Shown here: piece by piece, positions 33,175 through 45,299 of the stretch
How the letters are laid out: each line of letters begins with the position of its first letter
Numbering within the stretch: the first letter of the stretch is position 1
NCBI GenBank assembly: GCA_030340625.1
Contig: JAOPHQ010004263.1
Span: forward strand, 551,501 to 615,500
Origin: Merluccius polli
Taxonomy: Eukaryota > Chordata > Actinopteri > Gadiformes > Merlucciidae
Length of the DNA: 64,000 bases
Reading direction: 5' to 3'
Notes under the pieces: model-generated
The model's database searches: none
Told to the model about the DNA's origin: nothing
What the model saw: only the letters and a program-made list of their open reading frames with translations
Made by a program: the position numbers and the translations under genes

Positions 33175-36100
33175 AATAAGGATATTTCGCCCAACTTTGA
33201 TGTGGAATAAAAACATTATTTTCCATAAGTAGTCCAAGATTTGTGTACTACTGAACTAAGTACTTCCTAGACTACTTGCATGCATAATATGAAGTACTCT
33301 TACTGTGTACTTTTCGAGTAATACTTTGTCAAAATCAATAACAGAGAACAAGAATAAGGATATTTCGCCCAAATTTGATGTGGAATAAAAACATTATTTT
33401 CCATAAGTAGTCCAAGATTTGTGTACTACTGAACTAAGTACTTCCTACACTACTTGCATGCATAATATGAAGTACTTTTACTGTGTACTTTTCGAGTAAT
33501 ACTTTGTCAAAATCAATAACAGATAAGAATAAGGATATTTAGCCCCACTTTGATGTGGAATAAAAACATTATTTTCCATAAGTAGTCCAAGATGTGTGTA
33601 CTACTGAACTAAGTACTTCCTAGACTACTTGCATGCATAATATGAAGTACTCTTACTGTGTACTTTTCGAGTAATACTTTGTCAAAATCAATAACAGATA
33701 AGAATAAGGATATTTCGCCCAACTTTGATGTGGAATAAAAACATTATTTTCCATAAGTAGTCCAACATTCGTGTACTACCGAACTAAGTACTTCCTAGAC
33801 TACCTGCATACATAATATGAAGTACTTTTACTGTGTACTTTTCGAGTAATACTTTGTCAAAATCAATAACAGAGAACAAGAATAAGGATATTTCGCCCAA
33901 CTTTGATGTGGAATAAAAACATTATTTTCCATAAGTAGTCCAAGATTTGTGTACGACTGAACTAAGTACTTCCTACACTACTTGCATGCCTAATATGAAG
34001 TACTTTTACTGTGTACTTTTCGAGTAATACTTTGTCAAAATCAATAACAGAACAAGAATAAGGATATTTGCCCAACTTTGATGTGGAATAAAAACATTAT
34101 TTTCCATAAGTAGTCCAAGATTTGTGTACTACTGCACTAAGTACTTCCTACACTACTTGCATGCATAATATGAAGTACTTTTACTGTGTACTTTTCGAGT
34201 AATACTTTGTCAAAATCAATAACAGATAAGAATAAGGATATTTCGCCCAACTTTGATGTGGAATAAAAACATAATTTTCCATAAGTAGTCCAACATTCGT
34301 GTACTACCGAACTAAGTACTTCCTAGACTACCTGCATGCATAATATAAGGTACTTTTACTGTGTACTTTTCGAGTAATACTTTGTCAAAATCAATAACAG
34401 AGAACAAGAATAAGGATATTTCGCCCAACTTTGATGTGGAATAAAAACATTATTTTCCATAAGTAGTCCAAGATTTGTGTACTACTGAACTAAGTACTTC
34501 CTAGACTACTTGCATGCATAATATGAAGTACTCTTACTGTGTACTTTTCGAGTAATACTTTGTCAAAATCAATAACAGATAAGAATAAGGATATTTCGCC
34601 CAACTTTGATGTGGAATAAAAACATAATTTTCCATAAGTAGTCCAACATTCGTGTACTACCGAACTAAGTACTTCCTAGACTACCTGCATACATAATATG
34701 AAGTACTTTTACTGTGTACTTTTCGAGTAATACTTTGTCAAAATCAATAACAGAGAACAAGAATAAGGATATTTCGCCCAACTTTGATGTGGAATAAAAA
34801 CATTATTTTCCATAAGTAGTCCAAGATTTGTGTACGACTGAACTAAGTACTTCCTACTCTACTTGCATGCCTAATATGAAGTATTTTTACTGTGTACTTT
34901 TCGAGTAATACTTTGTCAAAATCAATAACAGAGAACAAGAATAAGGATATTTGCCCAACTTTGATGTGGAATAAAAACGTTATTTTCCATAAGTAGTCCA
35001 AGATTTGTGTACTACTGAACTAAGTACTTCCTACACTACTTGCATGCATAATATGAAGTACTTTTACTGTGTACTTTTCGAGTAATACTTTGTCAAAATC
35101 AATAACAGATAAGAATAAGGATATTTCGCCCAACTTTGATGTGGAATAAAAACATTATTTTCCATAAGTAGTCCAAGATTTGTGTACTACTGAACTAAGT
35201 ACTTCCTAGACTACTTGCATGCATAATATGAAGTACTCTTACTGTGTACTTTTCGAGTAATACTTTGTCAAAATCAATAACAGATAAGAATAAGGATATT
35301 TAGCCCCACTTTGATGTGGAATAAAAACATTATTTTCCATAAGTAGTCCAAGATTTGTGTACTACTGAACTAAGTACTTCCTAGACTACTTGCATGCATA
35401 ATATGAAGTACTTTTACTGTGTACTTTTCGAGTAATACTTTGTCAAAATCAATAACAGATAAGAATAAGGATATTTCGCCCAACTTTGATGTGGAATAAA
35501 AACATTATTTTCCATAAGTAGTCCAAGATTTGTGTACTACTGAACTAAGTACTTCCTAGACTACTTGCATGCATAATATGAAGTACTCTTACTGTGTACT
35601 TTTCGAGTAATACTTTGTCAAAATCAATAACAGATAAGAATAAGGATATTTCGCCCAACTTTGATGTGGAATAAAAACATAATTTTACATAAGTAGTCCA
35701 ACATTCGTGTACTACCGAACTAAGTACTTCCTAGACTACCTGCATGCATAATATGAAGTACTTTTACTGTGTACTTTTCGAGTAATACTTTGTCAAAATC
35801 AATAACAGATAAGAATAAGGATATTTAGCCCCACTTTGATGTGGAATAAAAACAATATTTTCCATAAGTAGTCCAAGATTTGTGTACTACTGAACTAAGT
35901 ACTTCCTAGACTACTTGCATGCATAATATGAAGTACTCTTACTGTGTACTTTTCGAGTAATACTTTGTCAAAATCAATAACAGATAAGAATAAGGATATT
36001 TAGCCCCACTTTGATGTGGAATAAAAACATTATTTTCCATAAGTAGTCCAACATTCGTGTACTACCGAACTAAGTACTTCCTAGACTACCTGCATGCATA

Positions 36101-39100
36101 ATATAAGGTACTTTTACTGTGTACTTTTCGAGTAATACTTTGTCAAAATCAATAACAGAGAACAAGAATAAGGATATTTCGCCCAACTTTGATGTGGAAT
36201 AAAAACATTATTTTCCATAAGTAGTCCAAGATTTGTGTACTACTGAACTAAGTACTTCCTAGACTACTTGCATGCATAATATGAAGTACTCTTACTGTGT
36301 ACTTTTCGAGTAATACTTTGTCAAAATCAATAACAGAGAACAAGAATAAGGATATTTCGCCCAACTTTGATGTGGAATAAAAACATTATTTTCCATAAGT
36401 AGTCCAAGATTTGTGTACTACTGAACTAAGTACTTCCTAGACTACTTGCATGCATAATATGAAGTACTCTTACTGTGTACTTTTCGAGTAATACTTTGTC
36501 AAAATCAATAACAGATAAGAATAAGGGTATTTCGCCCAACTTTGATGTGGAATAAAAACATAATTTTCCATAAGTAGTCCAACATTCGTGTACTACCGAA
36601 CTAAGTACTTCCTAGACTACCTGCATACATAATATGAAGTACTTTTACTGTGTACTTTTCGAGTAATACTTTGTCAAAATCAATAACAGAGAACAAGAAT
36701 AAGGATATTTCGCCCAACTTTGATGTGGAATAAAAACATTATTTTCCATAAGTAGTCCAAGATTTGTGTACGACTGAACTAAGTACTTCCTACACTACTT
36801 GCATGCCTAATATGAAGTACTTTTACTGTGTACTTTTCGAGTAATACTTTGTCAAAATCAATAACAGAGAACAAGAATAAGGATATTTGCCCAACTTTGA
36901 TGTGGAATAAAAACGTTATTTTCCATAAGTAGTCCAAGATTTGTGTACTACTGAACTAAGTACTTCCTACACTACTTGCATGCATAATATGAAGTACTTT
37001 TACTGTGTACTTTTCGAGTAATACTTTGTCAAAATCAATAACAGATAAGAATAAGGATATTTCGCCCAACTTTGATGTGGAATAAAAACATTATTTTCCA
37101 TAAGTAGTCCAAGATTTGTGTACTACTGAACTAAGTACTTCCTAGACTACTTGCATGCATAATATGAAGTACTCTTACTGTGTACTTTTCGAGTAATACT
37201 TTGTCAAAATCAATAACAGATAAGAATAAGGATATTTAGCCCCACTTTGATGTGGAATAAAAACATTATTTTCCATAAGTAGTCCAAGATTTGTGTACTA
37301 CTGAACTAAGTACTTCCTAGACTACTTGCATGCATAATATGAAGTACTTTTACTGTGTACTTTTCGAGTAATACTTTGTCAAAATCAATAACAGATAAGA
37401 ATAAGGATATTTAGCCCCACTTTGATGTGGAATAAAAACATTATTTTCCATAAGTAGTCCAAGATTTGTGTACTACTGAACTAAGTACTTCCTAGACTAC
37501 TTGCATGCATAATATGAAGTACTTTTACTGTGTACTTTTCGAGTAATACTTTGTCAAAATCAATAACAGATAAGAATAAGGATATTTAGCCCCACTTTGA
37601 TGTGGAATAAAAACATTATTTTCCATAAGTAGTCCAAGATTTGTGTACTACTGAACTAAGTACTTCCTACACTACTTGCATGCATAATATGAAGTACTTT
37701 TACTGTGTACTTTTCGAGTAATACTTTGTCAAAATCAATAACAGATAAGAATAAGGATATTTCGCCCAACTTTGATGTGGAATAAAAACATTATTTTCCA
37801 TAAGTAGTCCAAGATTTGTGTACTACTGAACTAAGTACTTCCTAGACTACTTGCATGCATAATATGAAGTACTCTTACTGTGTACTTTTCGAGTAATACT
37901 TTGTCAAAATCAATAACAGATAAGAATAAGGATATTTAGCCCCACTTTGATGTGGAATAAAAACATTATTTTCCATAAGTAGTCCAAGATTTGTGTACTA
38001 CTGAACTAAGTACTTCCTACACTACTTGCATGCATAATATGAAGTACTTTTACTGTGTACTTTTCGAGTAATATTTTGTCAAAATCAATAACAGATAAGA
38101 ATAAGGATATTTCGCCCAACTTTGATGTGGAATAAAAACATAATTTTCCATAAGTAGTCCAACATTCGTGTACTACCGAACTAAGTACTTCCTAGACTAC
38201 CTGCATGCATAATATGAAGTACTTTTACTGTGTACTTTTCGAGTAATACTTTGTCAAAATCAATAACAGAGAACAAGAATAAGGATATTTCGCCCAACTT
38301 TGATGTGGAATAAAAACATTATTTTCCATAAGTAGTCCAAGATTTGTGTACTACTGAACTAAGTACTTCCTATACTACCTGCATGCATAATATGAAGTAC
38401 TTTTACTGTGTACTTTTCGAGTAATACTTTGTCAAAATCAATAACAGATAAGAATAAGGATATTTAGCCCCACTTTGATGTGGAATAAAAACATTATTTT
38501 CCATAAGTAGTCCAATATTTGTGTACTACTGAACTAAGTACTTCCTAGACTACCTGCATGCATAATATGAAGTACTTTTACGGTGTACTTTTGGAGTAAT
38601 ACTTTGTCAAAATCAACAACAGAGAACAAGAATAAGGATATTTCGCCCAACTTTGATGTGGAATAAAAACATAATTTTCCATAAGTAGTCCAACATCCGT
38701 GTACTACTGAACTAAGTACTTCCTAGACTACTTGCATGCATAATATGAAGTACTTTTACTGTGTACTTTTCGAGTAATACTTTGTCAAAATCAACAACAG
38801 AGAACAAGAATAAGGATATTTCTCCCAACTTTGATGTGGAATAAAAACATTATTTTCCATAAGTAGTCCAAGATTTGTGTACTACTCAACTAAGTACTTC
38901 CTAGACTACCTGCATGCATAATATGAAGTACTTTTACGGTGTACTTTTCGAGTAATACTTTGTCAAAATCAATAACAGAGAACAAGAATAAGGATATTTC
39001 GCCCAACTTTGATGTGGAATAAAAACATTATTTTCCTTAAGTAGTCCAAGATTTGTGTACTACTGAACTAAGTACTTCCTACACTACTTGCATGCCTAAT

Positions 39101-39517
39101 ATGAAGTACTTTTACTGTGTACTTTTCGAGTAATACTTTGTCAAAATCAACAACAGAGAACAAGAATAAGGATATTTCTCCCAACTTTGATGTGGAATAA
39201 AAACATTATTTTCCATAAGTAGTCCAAGATTTGTGTACTACTGAACTAAGTACTTCCTAGACTACCTGCATGCATAATATGAAGTACTTTTACGGTGTAC
39301 TTTTCGAGTAATACTTTGTCAAAATCAATAACAGAGAACAAGAATAAGGATATTTCGCCCAACTTTGATGTGGAATAAAAACATTATTTTCCTTAAGTAG
39401 TCCAAGATTTGTGTACTACTGAACTAAGTACTTCCTACACTACTTGCATGCCTAATATGAAGTACTTTTACTGTGTACTTTTCGAGTAATACTTTGTCAA
39501 AATCAATAACAGAGAAC
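33175..39517 (+). repeat. left subterminal satellite array, about 36 monomers
   Basis: Monomers of 175-178 bp begin AATAAGGATATTTCGCCCAA and end AATCAATAACAGA(GAAC/T)AAG. Length variation comes mainly from GAGAACAAG versus GATAAG at the junction. Each monomer holds several AGTACTT or GTACTT half-palindromes (for example CTAAGTACTTCC and GAAGTACT), plausible protein-binding sites. Variant monomers (GTACGAC, TAGCCCC, CATTCGTGTACTACCG) recur at intervals of several units, a higher-order structure. No coding potential. It ends where the DIRS element inserted. Confidence 0.95.
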
Positions 39518-39554
39518 GTACGGTTACGGGTGTAACCTTTGTTCTCTGAGTGAA

Positions 39555-39708
39555 GAGACTATCTCTCCACCCATTACATATTCCATATGTATGGGAATCG
39601 ACCTACTGGATCGTGCAACGTGGATACTCTTTAAGACACACCGGTTGTACCGGCCACGCCCTTGATTAGTGTTGTATAAAACACCTGTGCTGGCGTGGGA
39701 CTAGTGCT
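39555..39708 (+). repeat. DIRS left inverted terminal repeat
   Basis: It is the reverse complement of 45146-45299 over 154 bp, beginning GAGACTATCTCTCCACCC. Adjacent copies of GAACAAAGGTTACACCCGTA in both orientations (39518-39550, 39768-39802) make a second hairpin next to it. Confidence 0.85.
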
Positions 39709-39860
39709 CTATATTGATCGACACACGCCTCCGAGCGGCCCCCTGGTGGAGAGATAGTCTCTTCACTCAGAGAACAAAGGTTACACCCGTAACCGTACGT
39801 TCTCTATCGTATCGAGACTATCTCTCCACCCATTACATATTCCATATGTATGGGAAACCT

Positions 39861-40189
39861 CTGTAAGACACCCCGTGAGGAGGTAGTGCGGACCAAGCAC
39901 AAGTGCAAATAGATAGATAGATAGATAGATAAATGAACTATTTACACTATGTACAACCCCCAGGCCTGGTGGCACTGCCAGACGCAAGTGCTCCCTGCCC
40001 CAAGCCCAGTGGCAAGACGCCAACCTGGGCCTACAAGCCCCGCAAGACGCAAGGGTGTAGCGGTGGGGGGTGAAGAAACTCAGATGCCCGCCAGACGCAA
40101 GGCTGTATGAGTTGAACAAAAGATAAACTGGGCCCCTTGGGCTTCAGTGTTGGAAGCAAGAGGAACAAGAACAAAAATGAGGCTCCTTT
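39861..40189. other. DIRS 3' non-coding region
   Basis: It contains a short (GATA)n tract at about 39911-39932 and no gene. It lies between the tyrosine-recombinase stop and the internal complementary region. Confidence 0.5.
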
Positions 40190-41245
40190 TTAGGGTCTGG
40201 TTGCAGCTAGCACCCGTTCTCCAAAGGATGGGCTAGCTGCTATGTTAAGAGAATAGTACTTTGCAAAGGTTGAGGCTGTTGACCAAGTGGCCGCTTTACA
40301 GATCTCCTGTAAAGAAGCACCTCGCCATAGTGCCCAGGAGGTTGCCATGCCCCTTGTTGAGTGAGCACGGAGCCCTGGCAGAGTTGGCCCCTCTGTGTCT
40401 GTGTAGGCCTGTCGGATGGCCTCTACAACCCATCTGGACAGCCTTGATTTTGACAGCGGTTCACCTAAGCGTTCTGTTTTGAAGCATACGAACAGCTGGT
40501 CTGTCTTGCGCACTGAGCTCGTGCGCTCCATATAGCACAACAGTGCTCTGACAGGGCATAGGGCCGAGGCCCGATACCCAGTCCCGTCCTCTTCCAGAGT
40601 GGGAGGCAATGGGCTGAGCTCGATGGTCTGGTTCAGATTTGCGTCAGAAAGGACTTTTGGAAGGAAGGCAGGGTTAGGCCGCAGGACAACTCCAGCATTC
40701 CCAGGAAGCAGCCTACAGCACTCCCGATTAACAGATAAGGCATGCAGTTCCCCAATTCTCTTCGCTGAGCAGACTGCTAGAAGTAGAGCAGTCTTTAGTG
40801 ATAGCCATTTCAGCTCAACTGTCTCAATTGGCTCGAACGGGGCATGCTGGAGTGCCCCCAGCACTCTGTCTAGGTCCCATGGAGGCACCATTGGCGTCTT
40901 AGGCCTCACTGTTTGTCGCTGGGCCCCTTTCAAGAATTGAGAAATGAGGGTACAGCATCGTTCCGACAGACTCCAGTTCCCCACTCGTGAAGCCTTAATC
41001 GCGGCTACCATACCTCTGAGGGTGGCAGCGGACTTACCCTGGGCCAGCTGTTCTTGCAAGAACTGTAGGATATGCTGTGCTGTGGAAACGAGGGGGTGCA
41101 CCCGATGGACTTTGCACCAAGACGTAAACATGCCCCAACGAAAGGCATATGCTGCACGGGTAGAAGGTGCCCTTGCCGACTCCAACGTCTGGATGACTGG
41201 TTCGGAGAAGCCTAGAGCCCTGAACTCTGCCCTGTCAGGGGCCAT
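40190..41245 (-). CDS. DIRS tyrosine recombinase (about 351 aa)
   Basis: This integrates the circular DIRS DNA intermediate by site-specific recombination, without a target duplication. I chose the Met at 41245 (MAPDRAEFRALGFSEP) because similarity to phage-integrase-type domains starts there. The longer upstream frame merely shadows the RT gene. N-terminal SAM-like core-binding region: APSTRAAYAFRWGMFTSWC. Catalytic domain: CSAKRIGELHAL with the first Arg, HSTRGMATSWAL with the His-x-x-Arg pair, and TFAKYYSLN with the nucleophilic Tyr. The gene overlaps the RT frame by about 34 bases. No stop or frameshift is seen. Confidence 0.85.
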   Translation of the reverse strand: MAPDRAEFRALGFSEPVIQTLESARAPSTRAAYAFRWGMFTSWCKVHRVHPLVSTAQHILQFLQEQLAQGKSAATLRGMVAAIKASRVGNWSLSERCCTLISQFLKGAQRQTVRPKTPMVPPWDLDRVLGALQHAPFEPIETVELKWLSLKTALLLAVCSAKRIGELHALSVNRECCRLLPGNAGVVLRPNPAFLPKVLSDANLNQTIELSPLPPTLEEDGTGYRASALCPVRALLCYMERTSSVRKTDQLFVCFKTERLGEPLSKSRLSRWVVEAIRQAYTDTEGPTLPGLRAHSTRGMATSWALWRGASLQEICKAATWSTASTFAKYYSLNIAASPSFGERVLAATRP

Positions 41246-43332
41246 GCCCACAGCTTCAGGCCCTGTGGGAAGGGATGAAACAAGGTGCCTCGTGCCTGCA
41301 GCAACAGGTCTCTCCGCACAGGGAGCTCCCAAGGAGTCCCGTTCAAGAGTGGTGCGATCTCTGAGAACCATGGCATGTGAGGCCAGTTCGGGGCCACCAA
41401 GATCACCGCCGCTTTCTCGAACCGGATCCTCCACAGCAGCGGGTGGAGAAGGGTGAAAGGGGGAAAGGCGTACAGCAGGCCTTGAGGCCACTGGTGAGCT
41501 AGAGCATCCGTCCCCAGTGGTGGGTTGTCCCTCCCAAGGGAGAAGAACATCGGGCAGTGAGTTGTCTCCCTGGAGGCAAACAGGTCGGCCCCTGCCGTCC
41601 CGAAGTGGCGCCAGATCTGCGCAACAACCTCCGGATGGAGCCTCCACTCTCCTGGCTGAGGGCCCCCCCTGGACAACAAGTCTGCCGCTGTGTTCAGAGG
41701 ACCTGGCAGGTAGGTGGCTCTCAGAGAGAGAAACCTCGGATAGGCCCATGTCCACAGCTCGTGGGCCAGCTGCCCTAAGAGGGGAGAGCCCAGCCCTCCC
41801 TGCCTGTTGACATAGGCTGCTGCCACTGTACTGTCGGTCCTGACAAGTACATGATGGCCCTGAAGGCGTGGGAGGAATTGCATGAGCGCAAGGTGAATCG
41901 CCTGGAGCTCGAGAGCATTGATGTGTTGAGTCAATTGTTTGCTGGACCAGGCACCCCGGACCCCTAGGCCAGCATGCACAGCCCCCCAACCTACCAGTGA
42001 GGCATCCGTTGCCAGGAGTTGTCGATGTGTCACGGGGCCCAGCCTGTTGCCCCTTCGCAAATTCTGTGGGCACCTCCACCAGCGAAGGGCCACACAAAGT
42101 CGTCGTGTCACCCAAACTTTGGTCGACATGGAAGTCTGGGGGCCTAAGCCCAACCTCAGCAGACACCGCTGCACCGGCCGCATGTGTAAAAGGCTGAGTG
42201 GGACTATCTGGACCGTGGCTGCCATCAGGCCCATCAGACGGAGACACAACTTCCAGCTCACCCTTGCGTTGAGGTGAAAGTGGCGGAGGCAAGCCCTTAT
42301 GGCCTCTCTCCGCTGTGCGGTTAGGGAGATTGATGCTGCCCTGGAGTCCAGGGTCATGCCAAGGAACTGAGTGACCTGCGATGGTTCCAGTTTGCTCTTC
42401 TTTTCGTTGCTGTGCAGCCCCAACTCTTTGATGTGCCGCAGCAACCTGAAAATGTGGTCGCGGCACATCTGTTCTGACTGGGCACATACCAGCCAATCGT
42501 CTAAATAATTGAGGACCCTGAGGCCTTGCCGACGAAGGGGTCCGAGAACTGCGTCCATACACCTCGTGAACGTACGAGGTGCCAGAGAGATCCCAAACGG
42601 AAGGACCATGAACTCGTATGTTTTGCCCCCTGATTGGAACCGAAGGAAGCGCCAATGCCCTCTCCAAATCGGTATTTGGAAATAGGCGTCCTTGAGGTCG
42701 ACCGTGGCAAACCAGTCGCCTTGACTTATGGCCTGTCGTACTCTTGGAACCATGAGCATTCTGCACCGGAGGGGTCGCAGGTACCGATTTAAGCCTCTTA
42801 AGTCCAACCCCCCCCGAAGACCTCCGTCCCTCTTGGGAATCAGGAAATAGTGTGAGAGGAACCCCGCCTGATGGTCGGCCCTCTCCACTTCCCTGATGGC
42901 GCCTTTGGAGAGGAGCGTTGCTACTTCCTTCTCTAGAATCTGCCTGTGCCGCTCGCCTCGTACCGCGGGCCGAGCCGCAGTTACAGACAGTGGGGGCTTG
43001 CATAAAAATTGCAGCCGGTATCCCTGGGTCATGGTGGACAAGACCCATGGGCTGGCCCCTAGGGCTGCCCAGGCCTCTGCTCGCCCCGGATGGGGGCCTG
43101 GGCAGCTGAGGCTCGGCACACCGTCAGGAGCGGGGTGGAGGCCGCCGTCCCCGGCGCCGGCTGGCCCCTCTACCCCTGCTGTGTTGATGGAATGGTTGTT
43201 CACGGCGATGAACCAGCTGCTGCCTAAGGTCCCCTGTGCCCCAACTGGGTTGTGGCGGCACAGCTTGACGTGAGGGGGCCCGAGGGCGACGGCTATGCGG
43301 ATAGGCAAATGGGCCCGAGAGCTCACTGGCAT
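41212..43332 (-). CDS. DIRS reverse transcriptase-RNase H with methyltransferase-like tail (706 aa)
   Basis: This copies element RNA into DNA. RT motifs in order: REVERADHQAGFLSHYFLIP, KRDGGLRGGLDLRGLN, ATVDLKDAYFQIPI, FMVLPFGISLAPRTFTR and the catalytic LNYLDDWLV. RNase H follows with LLATDASLVGWGAV, NALELQAIHLAL and LVRTDSTVAAAYVNRQGG. The last 180 residues (ADLFASRETTHCPMFFSL, LLYAFPPFTLLHPLLWRIR) match the DAM-like domain present in DIRS1-type elements. It overlaps Gag by 209 bases in another frame, and how it is translated is unknown. The start may lie within the overlap rather than at the first Met. The frame is open throughout. Confidence 0.88.
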   Translation of the reverse strand: MPVSSRAHLPIRIAVALGPPHVKLCRHNPVGAQGTLGSSWFIAVNNHSINTAGVEGPAGAGDGGLHPAPDGVPSLSCPGPHPGRAEAWAALGASPWVLSTMTQGYRLQFLCKPPLSVTAARPAVRGERHRQILEKEVATLLSKGAIREVERADHQAGFLSHYFLIPKRDGGLRGGLDLRGLNRYLRPLRCRMLMVPRVRQAISQGDWFATVDLKDAYFQIPIWRGHWRFLRFQSGGKTYEFMVLPFGISLAPRTFTRCMDAVLGPLRRQGLRVLNYLDDWLVCAQSEQMCRDHIFRLLRHIKELGLHSNEKKSKLEPSQVTQFLGMTLDSRAASISLTAQRREAIRACLRHFHLNARVSWKLCLRLMGLMAATVQIVPLSLLHMRPVQRCLLRLGLGPQTSMSTKVWVTRRLCVALRWWRCPQNLRRGNRLGPVTHRQLLATDASLVGWGAVHAGLGVRGAWSSKQLTQHINALELQAIHLALMQFLPRLQGHHVLVRTDSTVAAAYVNRQGGLGSPLLGQLAHELWTWAYPRFLSLRATYLPGPLNTAADLLSRGGPQPGEWRLHPEVVAQIWRHFGTAGADLFASRETTHCPMFFSLGRDNPPLGTDALAHQWPQGLLYAFPPFTLLHPLLWRIRFEKAAVILVAPNWPHMPWFSEIAPLLNGTPWELPVRRDLLLQARGTLFHPFPQGLKLWAWPLTGQSSGL

Positions 43333-44452
43333 AGCGCCTGGCTTCCTGGGCCTGCTGCAACATCGTTAGCGCCCCTGAACCAAACATGGCTGTGGGTTCG
43401 ACTGGCAGCCCTATTAGAGATGTACGGTCGGCTGGCTGAAAGCGAGACTGCGCCAGCCACAGATGCCTTCTAGCCACCCAGAGTGAAGCAATCGCCTTCC
43501 GTGCTGCTACGGCCTGCTCCTTGGCGGCTAGTGAAAGGAGAGAGGAGACCAGCTGTATTTCCTCCTTTGTATCCCCTGCCACATGAGAGAGATGTCGCAC
43601 ATAGAGCGAAAGGATAGCTGTGGTATTGGCTAGCTTTGCCTGAACTGCCATCGCACTGTGTGTTCTAAGCAAAAAGCCATCCATCGTCCTACAGTTCCTA
43701 CTAGGACAGCTGGTTGGTCCTAAAGCTGACCCTGCGGGTGACACAAGGGCAGCCAGGGACTGGTCAAGTGGAGGGGGGCGATCACAACCAATACGCCCAG
43801 CCTCACTCACATTTGCTAGCCGCCTGCTAACACTGGACCAGCGGCAGGCTCTTGCAGGTGTATGGAACTGCGCCAGAACCTCAGCCTCAAAGTCTGGCAG
43901 GAGAGGCACCCTTGCCCATGCTGGCCGTGGTGCATCCCTCTCCTCGAAGCGGGAGACAGGTAGGAGTGGGTCCTCTGGCAGCGTGATGTCTAAGGCCACT
44001 GCTGCTCGATTCAACACCTCTTGTAGCTGGGAGACTGCAGGTCGCTCTTGCAACACCGAGCTGGACTCAGTTCCCGTTCCCAGCACACTCTCCTCCTCAG
44101 AGGGAAACAAGGAGATTGCATCCTCATCCCTTTCCCCTCCTGAGTACTCTGGAGGTAAAAAGGAACGGCAATCCTCCCTGTCGGGGGATTGCAGTCGCTG
44201 ACGCTTCCCAGCTCTGTCATCTCCTGAATGGGAGTGGGACTGTCTTCCAGTAAAGAAGTGGGCACGAGCCTCCCTTGTGCGCAGGGGCATTATAAAGCAA
44301 TCCATGCACGCTGCAGGGTCTGCCCTGGCAGCCTCGGCATGCTGGGAACCCAGACATGCTATACACTTGTCATGCCCATCTTCCATAGGCAGAGTGATGT
44401 TACAGGCCACGCACACATGTGTGGATGAACTAGCCATGACAGTATCAGTCAA
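43124..44452 (-). CDS. DIRS Gag-like protein (442 aa)
   Basis: The first frame of the element. The N-terminus has a repeated cysteine/histidine pattern: CVACNITLPMEDGHDKCIAC, then LGSQH and CMDC, the zinc-binding feature of DIRS Gag-like proteins. A low-complexity acidic middle (EYSGGERDEDAISLFPSEEE) leads to an alpha-helical region and a basic, Arg/Gly-rich C-terminus (RGRGASRRRGRRPPPRS) suited to nucleic-acid binding. The start at 44452 (MTDTVMASSSTHVC) lies just downstream (in the gene's direction) of a 17-T tract in the presumed leader. Role in particle assembly is inferred from the family. Confidence 0.8.
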   Translation of the reverse strand: MTDTVMASSSTHVCVACNITLPMEDGHDKCIACLGSQHAEAARADPAACMDCFIMPLRTREARAHFFTGRQSHSHSGDDRAGKRQRLQSPDREDCRSFLPPEYSGGERDEDAISLFPSEEESVLGTGTESSSVLQERPAVSQLQEVLNRAAVALDITLPEDPLLPVSRFEERDAPRPAWARVPLLPDFEAEVLAQFHTPARACRWSSVSRRLANVSEAGRIGCDRPPPLDQSLAALVSPAGSALGPTSCPSRNCRTMDGFLLRTHSAMAVQAKLANTTAILSLYVRHLSHVAGDTKEEIQLVSSLLSLAAKEQAVAARKAIASLWVARRHLWLAQSRFQPADRTSLIGLPVEPTAMFGSGALTMLQQAQEARRYASELSGPFAYPHSRRPRAPSRQAVPPQPSWGTGDLRQQLVHRREQPFHQHSRGRGASRRRGRRPPPRS

Positions 44453-44457
44453 CGGCT

Positions 44458-45145
44458 TTTTTTTTTTTTTTTTTTTTAATTTTTTTTTTTAAAATTAATT
44501 AATTAATTATTTTTTATTTTATTTTTATACTTACCTGTTTCTTAACTTATTTATTTATTTGTAATGCCGTTACAAATCTCGCGGGAACAACGTGAGTCCC
44601 CCGTGATTACGTCACGCTGTACTCAACTCACGAGGGTTTGTTTACCTCGGAGAAAGCAGCCCTTGGGCTAGGCTAGGCTAGCTGCGTCGTGAGGGAATGT
44701 ATACTATGTGTTTCCTGCACCGGGGAACAGACAGGCCGACGCCAGCTGGAGCCCAGCCTCCCTCGGTCGCGTCAACAGCACCAACGTGTGTAATACGCCG
44801 TACGGGGGAATGTATTGTGCTTTCACTGGGGGAACAACCCGGCTAACGCCGGCTGGAGCCCAACCTCCCTCGGTCGCGTTAACCACCAATGTGTGTAATA
44901 CGCCGTATGGGGGAATAGCAACGTGCACCCTCGGGCACAGCAGGCCAACGTTGTTTTTAGCTGCTGATACTTACCTAGCTGAGGACTCGATACACGGAAT
45001 ACAACCACCAGGGAGAAAGCCTTGCGACAATTCTCCCACTACTTAACTGCGACTTCGGCGACAGGTAAGCGGCTTCAGTTGAATTCCTTCTAAATCTTAT
45101 CGTCTATGTCTTTGAATCACGCACGTCCGCTGTGGAGATCAAAAA
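44458..45145 (-). other. DIRS leader region
   Basis: It holds homopolymer T/A tracts (44458-44515) and two copies of an 85-bp direct repeat carrying GTGTAATACGCCGTA (about 44788 and 44894), with GGGGAA-type flanks. No gene. It lies between Gag and the right inverted repeat. Confidence 0.55.
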
Positions 45146-45299
45146 AGCACTAGTCCCACGCCAGCACAGGTGTTTTATACAACACTAATCAAGGGCGTGG
45201 CCGGTACAACCGGTGTGTCTTAAAGAGTATCCACGTTGCACGATCCAGTAGGTCGATTCCCATACATATGGAATATGTAATGGGTGGAGAGATAGTCTC
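45146..45299 (-). repeat. DIRS right inverted terminal repeat
   Basis: It starts AGCACTAGTCCCACGCC and ends GAGATAGTCTC, inverse of 39555-39708. Confidence 0.85.

Noticed and set aside
33175..39517. Regularly spaced repeats that could be mistaken for a CRISPR array
   Set aside because: Whole 175-178-bp units are conserved with no unique spacers; this is a tandem satellite in a eukaryotic context.
40190..43048. A 952-codon minus-strand frame as one protein
   Set aside because: Its first 600 residues shadow the RT/RNase H gene in another frame; only the part from 41245 has recombinase motifs.
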